A program made the position numbers and the translations under genes. A stretch of 64,000 nucleotides of DNA, from contig NC_081411.1 of the NCBI RefSeq assembly GCF_030272615.1, positions 838,478,136-838,542,135 of the forward strand, given 5' to 3'. Position 1 is the stretch's first letter. Each line of letters starts with the position of its first letter. Below are positions 12,120 through 24,232 of this stretch, piece by piece. Source of the stretch: Cryptomeria japonica (Eukaryota > Streptophyta > Pinopsida > Cupressales > Cupressaceae). The notes beneath the pieces are model-generated. The model did no database searches. It was given only the letters and a program-made list of their open reading frames with translations, and was not told the DNA's origin.

Positions 12120-12422
12120 GGAATAATCCTTATGGGTAAGGAAACAAATTGAAAATCATGCATTTACCCTTAGTTGGTACTAAGAAGTTATATTTCTTCT
12201 TTATCGGAAGATATGTGGAATTTTCACTTCACTGGCGAAACATTTATTACGGTTGTAAGTTAATCTTTGGTTATAAAGGTTTGGTAATTTCTCATTTCAA
12301 TTCACCAAGCATCCAAGCATTCAAAGAGAGAAAAATTGAGAAAAGGCATTCTAGAGGTGAAGCAACAAAGGTATTTTAGAGCATTCAAGGATTTCTCAAT
12401 TAAAAGGTATTTATGTTTCGCA
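12120..12422 (+). other. Nona-1 spacer between Gag-like gene and ORF2
   Basis: About 300 bp with no convincing coding content. It could carry the leader for ORF2 translation. I see no splice signal or second LTR. Confidence 0.5.
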
Positions 12423-13529
12423 ATGACATCTTCATCTTCTATTCCCAAATTTGTAGCAAACCCTACCATTGTGGAGAACATAAAATGACCTAGACCCATT
12501 TTTATGATAATTTCTAAGATAGCAAAACTCGATGACTCTATTGGTGTATTTTCTAGAATCTCGAAGGGAGTCGCGTTTGCTGAAGACCCTAGGGCATACA
12601 TACATTGTTACATAGAAATTTTAGGGTCCGAAGATTTGATGAAAATGTACATGAATGTAATCACTGACAAGAATGGGGTAGTGAAACCAGAACACAAGGT
12701 AGTTGAGGATTTAGGATTTATTGATATCCTCCATATGCCTGAATTCTCAGATGAAGCCATCTGCTATGTCCTTAGGGGGGTTCATGGTGAATTTATATGG
12801 TTGGACTCAGTATTTAAGATTACCAAGGAAGCTATCAGGGTTGTTACTGGTTTACCCTCCACCAGTTCTAGACTTGACAAGAAGAAGAAAATCCCTAACA
12901 AAGGGGTTATGAGCTTAACCGAAGCTACATTTGACAACCGGTCACTTAGGGTCAATGATATAAAGGATACAAATGTTAAATTTTCTAGCATAGTCATTGG
13001 ATATAAAGTTGGTCATACAAATAGGTTGAATTTTGTGTCAAGTTCATGCATTCATAGTGCCCATAAGATGATATTGAATAATGCAAAGATTGATATTTGT
13101 GAATGGTTAAAGGATGAACTATTAGAGAATTTTCATAACATCAAAGGTGATAAGAAAGGAACCTTCAAATTTGGAAGTCTGATAGTATGTTTATTGTTTT
13201 ACTTTTAAATAGAGATCTCTGGTATAGGACATAAGGATTTTGCCTATGATACTTCAATTGGAAAACAAATAAAGGAGGTAATTGCTAGTATGGGATCTGA
13301 TGGTGATAAGCTGGTAAAAGTCTACTTTAAGAAGTTCCAAGCTAAAATGAGACAAAGGGAAAGGATTCCCCAAAGCATTGTGGATAAATATGATAAACAA
13401 ATATTTTTTTGTAATGAAAAGAGATGAAATTTGGATGGAGGCAATTAGACCCTGAACTGTCTGGATTACTTAAATAGGATATGAGGTGGATCCTTGCATC
13501 CTAGATTCATATACTAAAATACTCCTAGA

Positions 13530-13593
13530 TGTTGGCATTATGCACTCAGATGAGAATAGTTGATGTTGTCATTGATGACAACCAACTGGTAAC
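13530..13593 (+). repeat. Nona-2 5' LTR, first 64 bp only
   Basis: Matches the start of the Nona-2 3' LTR (19311 onward, resuming after S2) through CAACCAACTGGTAAC, including the M3 motif region. It then switches abruptly to Nona-3 LTR sequence. Confidence 0.8.
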
Positions 13594-14865
13594 TATTGGC
13601 ATTTTTTATGATTATGTTGTGATTGTCATTGATGGACACACACTTGCATTGAAATCATTTTTGTATGTATTAGTTAAAGCTCAACCAGTACTTGTTCCAA
13701 CTGGTATGATGCATTATAGTCATTAGACTATTAGTGTTTTGCAGAAAGTGATTACCAATTTAAAGTAGTATGTTGACCCCAAGCGGTTCGAGGATCTCAA
13801 ATGGTACGAAGGATCAAAGAGGCAAAACACATATTTCCTAGTCTTCATTTTGTCAAACCAGCATTCGGTATTTTGCTTAAACCAGTATTTTGTATAAACC
13901 GGTATTACTCTATGATGAGTTACCATCCATTGATTGTTTGATGGTACCAACACTTCAACGGTACTTTTTGTGTCATGTTATAGAATATGTCTAGATGCAT
14001 TGAACCTAGGAAATTGTATTGTAATCCTATTGGACTGACATGAAATCAGATTCCTTTATAAGGACATCATGTCTAGGGTTTTAGGTTGTTGTTGTTGATG
14101 TTGTTGCTAGGGTTTAAGGTGGTTGAGTTAGAGAGAGTATGAATGTGTAGAAGATTGAAGTAATGTTGGAATGCATTAGGAATGAGCTATCGAGGATCTA
14201 ACCAAGAAATCTATGCTATTTGCTAGATCACTCACTTGTTGATTACTCACATCTTTGACAAGTCTATAGCCCTTAACCAGGTAGGCCCAAAAGCCTCTTG
14301 TAAATCCTCTAACAAAGTGGTTCACATCTGTGGATCTAAAATCCTCTAGCAAGGTAGTCTTTAATTGGACTTATCTCCTAATAGAGATTGAGATTCCTAA
14401 CAGGATCTGTTCTGGTAAAGAACATTGTATGACCTTAACCGGTCTGGTTCCTATTCTGTAGATAGTTACTTGTGAGTTCCATCTCAGAGTGGTTTTTCCC
14501 ATTTGGGTTTCCACGTCAAAATCTCTTGTGTTATGGTGTTTGTGCTTCTATGGGTGAATGCATTATTTTCTATTTGTTTTGCATGTGTGCTAACCAGTTT
14601 GTCTGGTAAACTGTTTTACCAGTTTACTGTTAGTCTAGCAAAGTGTTTAAGTGCAAATATTTTTGGCATAATAATTCACCCCCCCCTCTTAGTATTCATC
14701 AATTGGTATTAGAGCCTACCTTTCTATAAGTTTAACCACTTGGAAAGAGATATGGGGGAATACACATTGAGGGAACTTACTCATCGGCTCACTTAGTCTG
14801 AGCAAGCCTATGATGATCTTATGGTCAAATATAAGGCCTCTCAAGCAAAAAGGAGAGAACAAAGA
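13594..14865 (+). mobile_element. Nona-3 fragment: LTR plus start of Gag
   Basis: 13594-14701 (about 1,108 bp) is an LTR that begins TATTGGCATT (TG mutated to TA) and ends AGTATTCATCA. A primer site TGGTATTAGAGC follows at 14704-14715, then 114 bp of Gag-like coding sequence. The LTR resembles that of Nona-4 and differs from Nona-1 and Nona-2. The fragment ends in the middle of Gag, joined directly to Nona-2 ORF2 at about 14866. No second LTR or target duplication is visible, so either an insertion followed by a large deletion or template switching made this junction. Confidence 0.75.
14752..14865 (+). pseudogene. Nona-3 Gag-like N-terminus, truncated
   Basis: It starts MGEYTLRELTHRLT, and its continuation DDLMVKYKASQAKRRE aligns with the Nona-4 Gag start (ELETLRAKLKASQVKRRE). 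One stop lies near 14794. It is cut off where ORF2 of Nona-2 begins. It is a coiled-coil segment without knuckles. Confidence 0.6.
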
Positions 14866-17800
14866 GGTTACTAGTTTACCCTCCACCCGTTCTAGACCTG
14901 ACAAGAAGAAGAAAATCCCTAACAAAGAGGTTATGAGCTTAACCGAAGCTACATTTGATAACTGGTCACTTAGGGTCAATGATATAAATGATAAAAATGT
15001 TAATTTGCTAGTATGGTCATTGGATATAAAGTTGGTCATACAAATAGGTTGAATTCTATATCAAGTTCATGCATTCATAGTGCACATGAGATGATATTGA
15101 ACACTGCAAAAATTAATATTTGTGAATGTTTAAAGGATGAACTTCTAGAGAATTTGAATAAGATCAAAGGTGATAAGAAAGGAACCTTCAAATTTGGAAG
15201 TCTGATAGTGTTTTTAGTGCTTTACTTTTCAAAAGAAATCCTTGGTATAGGTCATATGGATTTTGCCTATGATACTTCAGTTGGAAAACAGATAAAGGAG
15301 GCAATTACCGGTATGGGATCTGATGGTGATAAGTTGGTCAAAGACTACTTTCAGAATTTCCAAGCTAAAATGAGACAAAGGGAAAGGATTCCCCAAAGCA
15401 TTGTGGATAAGTATGATAAACAGATATGCTTTATAGTGAAAAGAGATGAAATTTGGATGGAGGCAGTTAGACCTAGAACTATCTGGATTAATGAAATGGG
15501 ATATGAGGTGGATTCACACATCTTAGATTCATATGCTAAAATACTCCTAGATACTCCACCAAAACCAACAGAGGAAATATTTGGTAATGCTAAAACCATT
15601 GAAAGTGGTGTAGCTATGATGAAGAAGAAGAAGAAAAGAGATAAATTTATGAAAGATGCTTCTAAAATGGTAAGGGAAGTTATAGAAGGATTGATGAATC
15701 TTGGCGGTATTGCTGCTAGTGTGATAGAAAGTCAATCAGAGCAGAAACTGATAGCTCACATTTCCCCTATGGCTACTTCATCTCATTTTGACAGTGACAG
15801 GGCAGCTAAATTCAAGAGAGTAGATAGGAAGAAAAGAAAACCCTCATTGACACCTACTCCATCTCCCAAGAAGTCAAGAACATAGAGAAAGAAACAACAG
15901 GTTGTAAGAGAGCCCAGTGGTCTCAAGAAGAAAGTGACTCCAAAGAAGAAACAAGAACCTAAGGCATTAGATACTCTTACACTGAAAGAATTGATGAATG
16001 AAATCACCCAAGAAGGTAACCTTAGTAATGTGAATAAACTTTATCATTATTTCAAGGATTCAAATAAGGATACTGTAGAGGAAAGCATTATTTTATACCT
16101 AGACATATACAAGAAAGTTCTTATTGATGTTGTAGATGATCTACCAAATGATTTATACTTAAGGTTAGAGGCTAAGAGAATGTCTATAATGGAGTTAGAC
16201 AAGAAATTAAAGGTAGAAGCTCTACTTTTTGTGCATCCTATTAATTCCAAATAGGAAATTGATGATTTAATATCAGAGGCAAACAAAACAGTTTTTGTAA
16301 GTGGTCACCGACAGGTTAGCCTTATGGCAGGCAAAGTTAAGGAAATTGCAGATGAGACAACATATAAGTGGGATATATTTTTTTTTGGAAAGAGAGAAGA
16401 AAGATGAGAAGAATAGATATAAAATTGATAAATATTTTGCTAAAGTATATCAAAAGGTTGATAAGAGTAAAGGAAAAATTGGTAGTGTACCTAATATCAT
16501 GGTCAAGGATAACCTTCCTCCACCAGCACAAGACACCCCACCAATAACTGTAGAGGCACCGACACAAATTGATAATCAACCAAAAGAGAAGGTAGATAAA
16601 ATTGATGTAGAGAATCTATAACAAACCATAAAACCTTCATTCAAGGGTATTACTAGCCCAAAAATAATACAAGACCTTCAACTTGAATCAAGATGCATAA
16701 AAAAAGATCAACCACTCTTATCAACTCCAAACCAATTGAAAATTTTATATTCTATCCCTGTAGACCTTCAATCAATATTATAGATTATAATATTCACCAT
16801 AAAATGAGAGAACAAATTCTTTATTGCCATGGAATACCCTAGTTCAAGGTTTCATCCCTTAAAAATTGTTTTCACCAAAATAATCACAAAATATTCAATT
16901 CTTAACCAAATTAAGTAAGACAAAAAGAAATGGAAAGAGGTTTTAGAGAAATTTCCAGCACATATATCCTTTCTTCATTATTATTCCTTATGTAACCACA
17001 CCAAATGCTGCAACTGGACTACTACTGCCTTCACCAATCTCCCTTTCACCATGAACTATAACAAATAGTCATCCATAACTTTTTAAATATTGATGTTAAA
17101 GAAAATCCCTTCAGTAATACTTAGAGTACTGCATTACACAAGTTTTCTCCAAATTTTTGCCAGATCCAATAGTTAAATCAAAAGTTATGAGCATTTTCCC
17201 AAAACCGGGTAACCCTTGATAGGGTTTTGGCAATTTTTGTATAAACAAACACATCTTACCAAATACTCCACAAAAATTCATAAGAGAAGATTCATCTTAA
17301 ATATATTTCATTAATATATCATTCATTAACATCTACATATAGAAATTACAGCAAATGTGATCCTCCATGGATCCATGACATCTACAGATTCCTTAAAACC
17401 TCATGACAGTTTGAGGGTTTGATGGATAATCTTTGTCAAATCCCCTACAAACTGATCTACCCCCTTGATTTCAACCAAACATGGTTTTATAAACCATTCC
17501 CAACTTCTTCCTAACTACTCTAACCACCTCATGACCAATGGATTTCATTCTTACACTTTTGTTGCACTTTTTTGGCAATGTTGCAACTTTGCAATTTTTA
17601 TAATTTTTGCATTTTTGACATAAATGACTCTAACCCTTACATGGACACTTTTAACACTTCAAGATGGACCAAATATGATATATTTGGACAAAATTGCTCA
17701 TTTATCCTTATATATTATGATTCAATGCACTCAAATAACTTTAATACATTATAAATGACTTGAATACAATAGAATTGCTCATATTATGACTTTTGACCTC

Positions 17801-19119
17801 CTGGTATGCTTGTGTGCTTAGGTGCCTCTGCACCAAAAATGACAAAAGATGACACTAATCCAGAGTCATACATGATTTTTACTATGAATATGGACACTCA
17901 AGACTTTAACATTATGATGGATAAGGAAACTACAGAGGTAAAGAGAGCTAAAACTACAAATATTGAGATCTCTAAGTCGCTGGTCAATACTATTGACTCT
18001 CAGCAAAATATTGAGGAAACAACTTAAGTTAAGAAAATTGAAACCATCCTGATGATACTCAGCTTAACATTGAGAAACTAGTAGAAGCAGAAGTAGAAAC
18101 ACAAACTAAAACTAGAAAGGGACACGAATAAAGTGTAGCTGAACTGACAGTTAGCAAGGTAGACAATAATGATGAAAACAAAGTTAAAAATAGGGTGGGC
18201 ATAAGGAAGAAACAATGAATAAATAAGAGGTCAATGATGGAAGCAAGATAGTAGAAGTAGTTAAGGAATCTGTAGATGAGAAGAAATCAACTACAAAACC
18301 TCACACTCTACCTAGCACTTTGATTATGGATTACAGACCTACTAATGTGATAGATGTCCTTTTAGATTCCATAAAGAAGGTCACTGAATGCAACACCTTA
18401 GCATTTAAGGTCATTGATGATACTATACCTATTTTGAAAATGATTGTACCGGAAGGTAAGATAGATCATATTTTTGGATCTTTAGGTAAATTAGACACAT
18501 TGTCCAAATTCATTTCTTCAAATATTATAACTGTAGATAAAATTAATGAAGAGAGTGTTAAGGAAAGGGTGAATAAGGAGAAAGGTGAACTATTTGATAA
18601 GACTATTAAGGATTGTACAGAGCATATTGATTCTCTGTTACTGACACTTAATTCCACTATTTTAGAATATAAATAATTGTATAAGGAAGCATGCAAGCCT
18701 CACCACCTAACTAAGGATATTGATGAGGAGATAAGGAAAACACAAAAGCATATTGATGATATAGCAGATAACATGATATTTTCTTCGAAACTTACTTCAG
18801 TTTTGGATCAAGGAATGGCAATTTTTGAAGAAAGATTGAAAAAATAGAAAATGATAAAGCAAGGATAAGAATGAAGGCCTAAGAGCTAAAAAATAAACTT
18901 GGTCCTAGATTTGACAACCTTCTAACATAGGGGATTGAGCTATCTAAAGCAACCATTCAAGGAGAAAGATCATCGGAGCAACAAATGCATTATCTGACTA
19001 GGATGATGAGACAGATTGAAATCATTATTTCTGCCAGCACTAAATTCATGCAAAGTCTTAATCTGATTTTAGCGGATATCTTTCAGATTGTACATAACCA
19101 GTTATAGGCTTTGAGGTAG
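14866..19119 (+). pseudogene. Nona-2 ORF2, N-terminally truncated, split by an insertion
   Basis: Begins at TSLPSTRSRPDKKKKIPNK, equivalent to about residue 140 of Nona-1 ORF2. The stretch 15013-15885 is open for 290 residues (VIGYKVGHTNRLN, FKFGSLIVFLVLYFSKEILG, QRERIPQSIVDKYDKQICF, then PTPSPKKSRT). It continues through LKELMNEITQEGNLSNVNKL, is interrupted at 16600-17837, and resumes with MTKDDTNPES. It ends near 19119 after the helical C-terminal domain. Stops lie near 15883, 16252, 18026, 18674 and 18847. Comparing it with Nona-1 shows which parts of the protein are ancestral: the two copies align over their whole shared length. Confidence 0.7.
16600..17837 (+). other. Unidentified insertion of about 1.2 kb in Nona-2 ORF2
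   Basis: Nona-1 reads straight from EKEE to MTKDDTNSES at 22755-22780, whereas Nona-2 has about 1.24 kb of extra AT-rich sequence between the same points. The boundaries are approximate and I found no TG/CA ends, inverted termini or convincing target duplication. No coding frame or RNA gene was recognised in it. Confidence 0.6.
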
Positions 19120-19310
19120 AATTTTGAACTCTTTGATTCTTTTTGACATCCTTTGTCATTGATGTCAAAGGGGGAGTAGTAGTATGGGAGAAAAATGTAC
19201 AGAAGGGATCATTTACTCAAAGGGAGCACTCTTATTTTTGGACTTCATTTTTGGATATCAACTTTTGGATTTTTCTCATGAGTGTTGCCATCAATTCCAA
19301 AGGGGGAGAT
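19120..19310 (+). other. Nona-2 3' untranslated region with M1, M2 and purine tracts
   Basis: M1 TTGTCATTGATGTCAA (19153-19168) is followed by AGGGGGAG. M2 TTGCCATCAATTCCAA (19285-19300) is followed by AGGGGGAGAT and then the LTR. The spacing is like that of the Cop elements. Confidence 0.75.
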
Positions 19311-19359
19311 TTATGGCAATATAAACTCAGATGAGAATAGTTGATGTTGTCATTGATAG

Positions 19360-20946
19360 TGTAGACACCTAAAAATGGTCAACGCTTGCAGGGTCATACT
19401 TTAACATTTGCGCATTGCCTCATTTTAGGTTTTTGCATCGCATTACCATTTCTCCTATGTCACGCACTTGGTTTTTATCATTTGCGAGCATCGAGTCATT
19501 CTTCTACATTCTTCATTCATCTCACTTTCGAATTTGGTCTTGTCGACAACACTATCCAATCATGATTTTGATCGATTTTATCCTATCGCATCAATGTGCG
19601 TGCTAATTTGTTATCATTTTGGGACATCGTCAATCCTAATTAGGGTTTTGTCCTCTTATTAATCTTATCATCAATCTTATCATTTTGGACATCGTCAATC
19701 CTAATTAGGGTTTTGTCCTCTTATCGATTTGTCATCAATCTTTATCATTTTCAATCTTGTCGTTTAATGATCGATTTGTCATCGGTCATTGTCATGTTTA
19801 ATTTTGTCATTTAACGATCGATTTGTCATCGATCGTGGTCATTTTCAATCTTGTTGTTTTGCAATCTATTTGTCATCGATTCTTGTCCTCTTGTCAATCT
19901 TGTCATTTTGCGATCATTTCGCTATCAATTGTTGTCTATCTCAATTATGTCAATTTGGATCAATTTGTCATTGTTCCTCGTCAATTGGCGCATTTTCTCA
20001 ATCAAATTGTTTATCGCATTGGTCATTTATCAATTCAAAATCATGACATTAATTATCTTCAATCAAGACCTAATTGTCATTTTCGCATTTCTAATTCATC
20101 TTCTAGGGTTTTATGATTTATTCATTTAACCTAATTTGTCATTTCTTCCTCTAGGATTACTAAATTATTTATTAATCCTAAGTCTTCTCATTACAATTAA
20201 ATCTTTATTTAATTGGCTAATTATTCTTCCTTGTAAATTAATTAATAAATGACAAGTTATTAATTAATTTACCTAATTTCTTCTAGTTCCTAATTTCCTA
20301 TTTTTCCATCAATTTCTAATTCCTAATTGTCATCAATTTCAATTTTCTAATTTTCTTAATTTCCTAATTTCAAATTCCTCCTATTTCTCTCCTAATTCTA
20401 TGGGAATGATATTTCAATTTGTCATAAATTGTCATAATTGATAATCAATCAATTTTGACATAGAATGTGTCATAATTTGTCATCAATTATCAATCAATCA
20501 AATTGTGCATGGAAAGTGCATAATTTGTCATATTGATTTGCAATTTCCATTTGAATTGCATCATGCTAATCTTGTCATTTATCCAATTCTTCTATAAATT
20601 GGATGATTTTCAATCAAAGCTAATCTGAATTCTTAATCAAACTATCGAACTTACGCTTCTAGTACTCTTGAGCTTTTCATCAATCTTCCTTTCAATTGTA
20701 TGTGCACTTGTAGGTGAGATCCACAAATCCATCGAAGAGGAAAGAAGAACAATGGAGCCGCATGGAAGGAGCATTCAATTCTGCATTTGGTTTGCATAAT
20801 CTTTCATTTTGAATGCTTTGTTTTCATATCTCTATTGAATGTGTGCTTAGGATTAGATCATTGCAATGTGTGTTTGTGATTGAGCTAATAATGAATAATA
20901 TGTCCTTTTATATATTGCTTTGATGATTCCTATTTCCTATGCTACA
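19360..20946 (+). mobile_element. S2, solo LTR (TGTAGAC family)
   Basis: A 1,587-bp unit TGTAGACACC...TATGCTACA with 5-bp inverted ends TGTAG/CTACA and a perfect target duplication GATAG (19355-19359 and 20947-20951). It has no internal region. It is rich in TTGTCATTT-like runs and has no protein frame. The first bases resemble S3 (TGTAGACG...AAAAATG), so both probably come from related families, perhaps Ty3/gypsy. That assignment is not provable here. Orientation is taken from the shared 5' start with S3. Confidence 0.88.
19615..19745 (+). repeat. 66-bp tandem duplication inside S2
   Basis: Two near-identical units start at 19615 and 19681. Each contains ACATCGTCAATCCTAATTAG followed by GGTTTTGTCCTCTTAT. 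Confidence 0.85.
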
Positions 20947-23900
20947 GATAGCAACCAACTGGTAACATGGTTCATAGGTTACACCACCAACAAACATCAT
21001 CTACCAGAACTGATAGGCACTACAAGTCTACTCTCACCGACATCCAGCCTACACTGACAGAAGATCTTACCGACCCTCCTAGTCAACATGGAAATTATAT
21101 TGTTTTGTATTTTAATATTATTTGTATAGCTGACATGATGTATTGTAAAGACTCATATATGTATGACATCTTGTAAGTCATTTTGTAAGTAAGCATATGT
21201 AATTAGATAATGAATGCAAGCGGTATATGTGAGTGAATAACTGAATATGCATTATGATGTAATTATTTTATGAGAAAATAAGAGCAGAGCAAAGCGAAGA
21301 AAGGCTTATGGCAGAGGTATCTAGTAGAACTTAAACTGCTATTGAATTGAGCATTGTAGATGCTATTTTGAGCAGTACATTGTCATTGGATTTAATAATC
21401 CAATTTTATAGTCAGTGGGACTCCATTTTTGTTGTTGAGCAGTGAGCTCTAGGTTATTTGCCTTCTAGCATGTGCAGGCCCCTATTGTATAAGTAATATT
21501 TATTCATATTGGCCAATGAGTAAATATTGTGGGTCACAAATCCCACCGAGGTTTTTCCCCTACCAGGTTTCCTCGCCAAAAATATTTGTGTTATGGTGTG
21601 CATTGATGGTTATACTTTTGTTTCTCTGCATTATTATTTTCTTACTGGTATATTAACTTGGGTTATAAAGTTGTAAACAAGTTTAAATCTTTTGTTTACC
21701 AGTTAGAGACTGATTCACTCCCCCCTTTCAGTGTCTTTGGGACTGATCAAGCATCTAACACTAGATGCTTCACCGAAACCAACAAAGGAGATATTTGGTA
21801 ATGCTAAAACCATTGAAAGTGGTGTTGCTATGATGAAGAAGAAGAAGAAAAGAGATAAATTTATGAAAGATACTTCTAAGATGGTAAAGGATGTTACAGA
21901 AGGATTGTTAGAACAACAACCGGTAGCTCACATTTCCCCTGTGGCTACTTCTTCTAATTCTGGTAGTGAGAGGGTAGCTGAATTCAAGAGAGTGGACAGG
22001 AAAGGAAAAAAACCCTCACTGGTACCTACTCCATCTCCCAAGAAGTCAAGGACTTAGAGAAAGAAACAATAGGTTGTAAGAGAGCCCAATGGTCTGAAGA
22101 AGAAAGTGACTCCAAAGAAGAAACCAAAACTTAAGGCACTAGATACCCTTACACTAGAAGAGTTGATCAATGAAATCACCCAAGAAGGTAACCTTAGTAA
22201 TGTGAATAAACTTTATCATTCTTTCAAGGATTTACATAAGGAAACCATAGAGGAAAGCATTATTTTGTACCCATATATATACAAGAAAGTTCTTATTTAG
22301 GTTGTAGATGATCTACCAAATGATTTGTACTTAAGGTTAAAGGCTAAGTGAATGTCTGTAATAGAGTTAGACAAGAAGTTAAAGGTAGAAGCTCGAATTG
22401 TTGTGCATCCTGTTAATTCCAAACAGGAAATTGATGATTTAATATCCGAGACAAATAGAATAGTTTTTGTAAGTGGTCACCGACAGGTTAGCCATATGGC
22501 AGGTAGAGTTAAGGAAATTGTATATGATACAATAGATAAGGGATATGTTTTTGTGAAAAGAGAGAAGAAAGAAGAGAAGGATAGATAGAAAATAGATAAA
22601 TCTTTTGCTAAGGTATATCAGGTTGATAAGGGTAAAGGGAAAATTGGAAGTGTACCTGATATAATGGTCAAGGTTAACCTTCCTCCACTGGCAAGGGATA
22701 CCCCACCAATAACTGCAGAGGCACCAATGCAAACTGATAGTCAACCGGAAGAGAAGGAAGAGGAAATGACAAAAGATGACACTAATTCAGAGTCTGACAT
22801 TCTTTTTACCATGAATGTGGACACTCAGGACTTTAACATTGTGTTGGATAAGGAAACTACATGGGTAAAGAAAGTTTAAACTACAAATATTGAGGTCTCT
22901 CAATCACCGGTCAACACTGTTGACTCTCAGTGGAATATTGAGGAAACAACTAAAGTAAGAAACTAGAAACCATCCCTAATGATAGTTAGCTTAATACTTA
23001 AATATCGGTAGAAGCACAAAAAGAAGTAGTAGTAGAAAAGGGACAAGAACAAAGTATAGCTGAACCAATAGTCAGCAAGGTAGACAGTAAGGATGAAAAA
23101 AAGTTGAAAAATAGAGTGAGCATAAGGAATAAATAGTGAATAAAGAAAAGGTCAATGATGGAGGCAAGATAGCAGAAGTGGTTAAGGAATCCAGAGATAA
23201 GAAGAAACCAACTGCAAAACCTCACACTCTACCTAGAACTTCCGCCATGGACTACAGACCTACTAATGTGACAGATGTACTTTTAGATTCCATAAAGAAG
23301 ATCACTGAATGCAACGCCTTAGCATTTATGGTCATTGATGATACTTTACCTATTTTGAAATTGATTGCACCATATTGTAAGATAGATCATATTTATGGAT
23401 CTTTAGGTAAATTGGACACATCGTCCAAATTCATTGCTTCAAATATTCTAATTGTAGAAAAAATTAATGAAGAGATTATTAAGGAAAGGGTGAATAAGGA
23501 GAAAGGTGAATTCCTTGATAATACTATTAAGGACTGCACAAAGCATATTGATTCTCTGTTACCGACACTTAATTCCACTATTTTAGAATATAAAGAATTG
23601 TATAAGGAAGCATGCAAGCCTCACCACCTATTAGAGGATATTGATGAGGAGATAAGGAAAACACAAAAGGAGATTGATGATATAGCAGATAACATGATAG
23701 GTTCTTCAGAACTTACTTCAGTTTTGGATCAAGAAATGGCAGTTTTTTGAGAAATTAGAAAAGGAAAAAGAAAGGATAAGAATGAAGGCACAGGAGCTTA
23801 AAAATAAACTTGGTCCTAGATTGGACAACCTTCTAACACAATGGATTGATTTGTCAAAAGCAACCATTCAAGGAGAAAGATCACCGGAGCAACATATGCA

Positions 23901-24030
23901 TTATCTGACCAGTATGATCAGACAGACTGAAATCATTATTTCTGATAGTACTAAATTTATGCAAAGTCTTAATTTGATTTCAACAGATATCTTTCAGATT
24001 GTACATAACCAATTACAGGCTTTGAGGTAG

Positions 24031-24232
24031 AATTTTGAATTATTTGATTCTTTTTTATATCCTTTATCATTGATGTCAAAGGGGAAGTAGTAGTATGGGA
24101 GAAAAATGTATAGAAGGGATCATTTGCTCAGGGGGAGCACTCTTATTCTTGGATCAGTTTTGAACTTCATTTGTGCATATCAGCTTTTGGAGTTTTCTCA
24201 TGAGTTTTGCCATCAATGCCAAAGGGGGAGAT
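24031..24232 (+). other. Nona-1 3' untranslated region with M1, M2 and purine tracts
   Basis: M1 is TTATCATTGATGTCAA (24064-24079), followed by AGGGGAAG. M2 is TTGCCATCAATGCCAA (24207-24222), followed by AGGGGGAGAT. The 3' LTR starts at once. Confidence 0.78.

Larger units (their letters stand above)
13530..21760 (+). mobile_element. Nona-2, second Nona element, inserted in Nona-1 ORF2
   Basis: The outer ends are TGTTGGCATTATGCACTCAG and GCATCTAACA, flanked by a perfect 5-bp duplication CTAGA (13525-13529 and 21761-21765). Across the insertion the Nona-1 reading continues from KILLD to SPKPTKEIFGNAK, exactly as the uninterrupted copy inside Nona-2 reads at 15538-15590. It contains a 64-bp 5' LTR stub, a Nona-3 piece, ORF2 lacking its first 140 or so residues, a purine tract, and a 3' LTR split by S2. 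Its own Gag gene is missing. Confidence 0.88.
19311..21760 (+). repeat. Nona-2 3' LTR, split by S2
   Basis: 19311-19359 and 20952-21760, a net of about 859 bp, close to the 862 bp of the Nona-1 3' LTR. The first bases are mutated (TTATGGCAATATAAACTC for TGTTGGCATTATACACTC). It ends GACTGATCAAGCATCTAACA. Confidence 0.87.
12423..24030 (+). pseudogene. Nona-1 ORF2, about 1,100-residue protein of unknown function, split by Nona-2
   Basis: Exonic parts are 12423-13529 and 21766-24030. It starts MTSSSSIPKF. The N-terminal domain has MPEFSDEAICYVLRGVHGEF (about residues 103-122), ITKEAIRVVTGLPST, VIGYKVGHTNRLN, an ICEWLKDELLEN helix and FKFGSLIVCLLFYF (near 249-262). After Nona-2 comes a Lys-rich stretch (MMKKKKKRDKFMKD), a Pro/Ser/Lys linker (PTPSPKKSRT), LEELINEITQEGNLSNVNKL, an acidic region, and a helical C-terminal domain (TNVTDVLLDSIKKITECNAL; QMHYLTSMIRQTE-like end). 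Stops occur near 12486, 13206, 22055, 22300 and 22588, and a frameshift near 23750. No RT, integrase, protease or RNase H motif is present. The N-terminal layout is loosely reminiscent of plant-transposon accessory proteins (Transposase_32 or plant mobile domain), but I cannot show homology. Confidence 0.7.

Noticed and set aside
12504-13208. A host gene encoding a 234-residue protein
   Set aside because: The frame is the front of Nona-1 ORF2. It lies between retroelement Gag and LTR sequences and recurs in Nona-2 and Nona-4.
19823-20129. Overlapping plus-strand frames of 85-97 residues within S2
   Set aside because: Three overlapping frames in a low-complexity T-rich stretch of a solo LTR. 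None has a recognisable motif.
19348-20956. S2 splits the M3 motif of the Nona-2 3' LTR, as if M3 were an insertion target
   Set aside because: Only one of the insertions seen here hits M3, so coincidence is the simpler reading.
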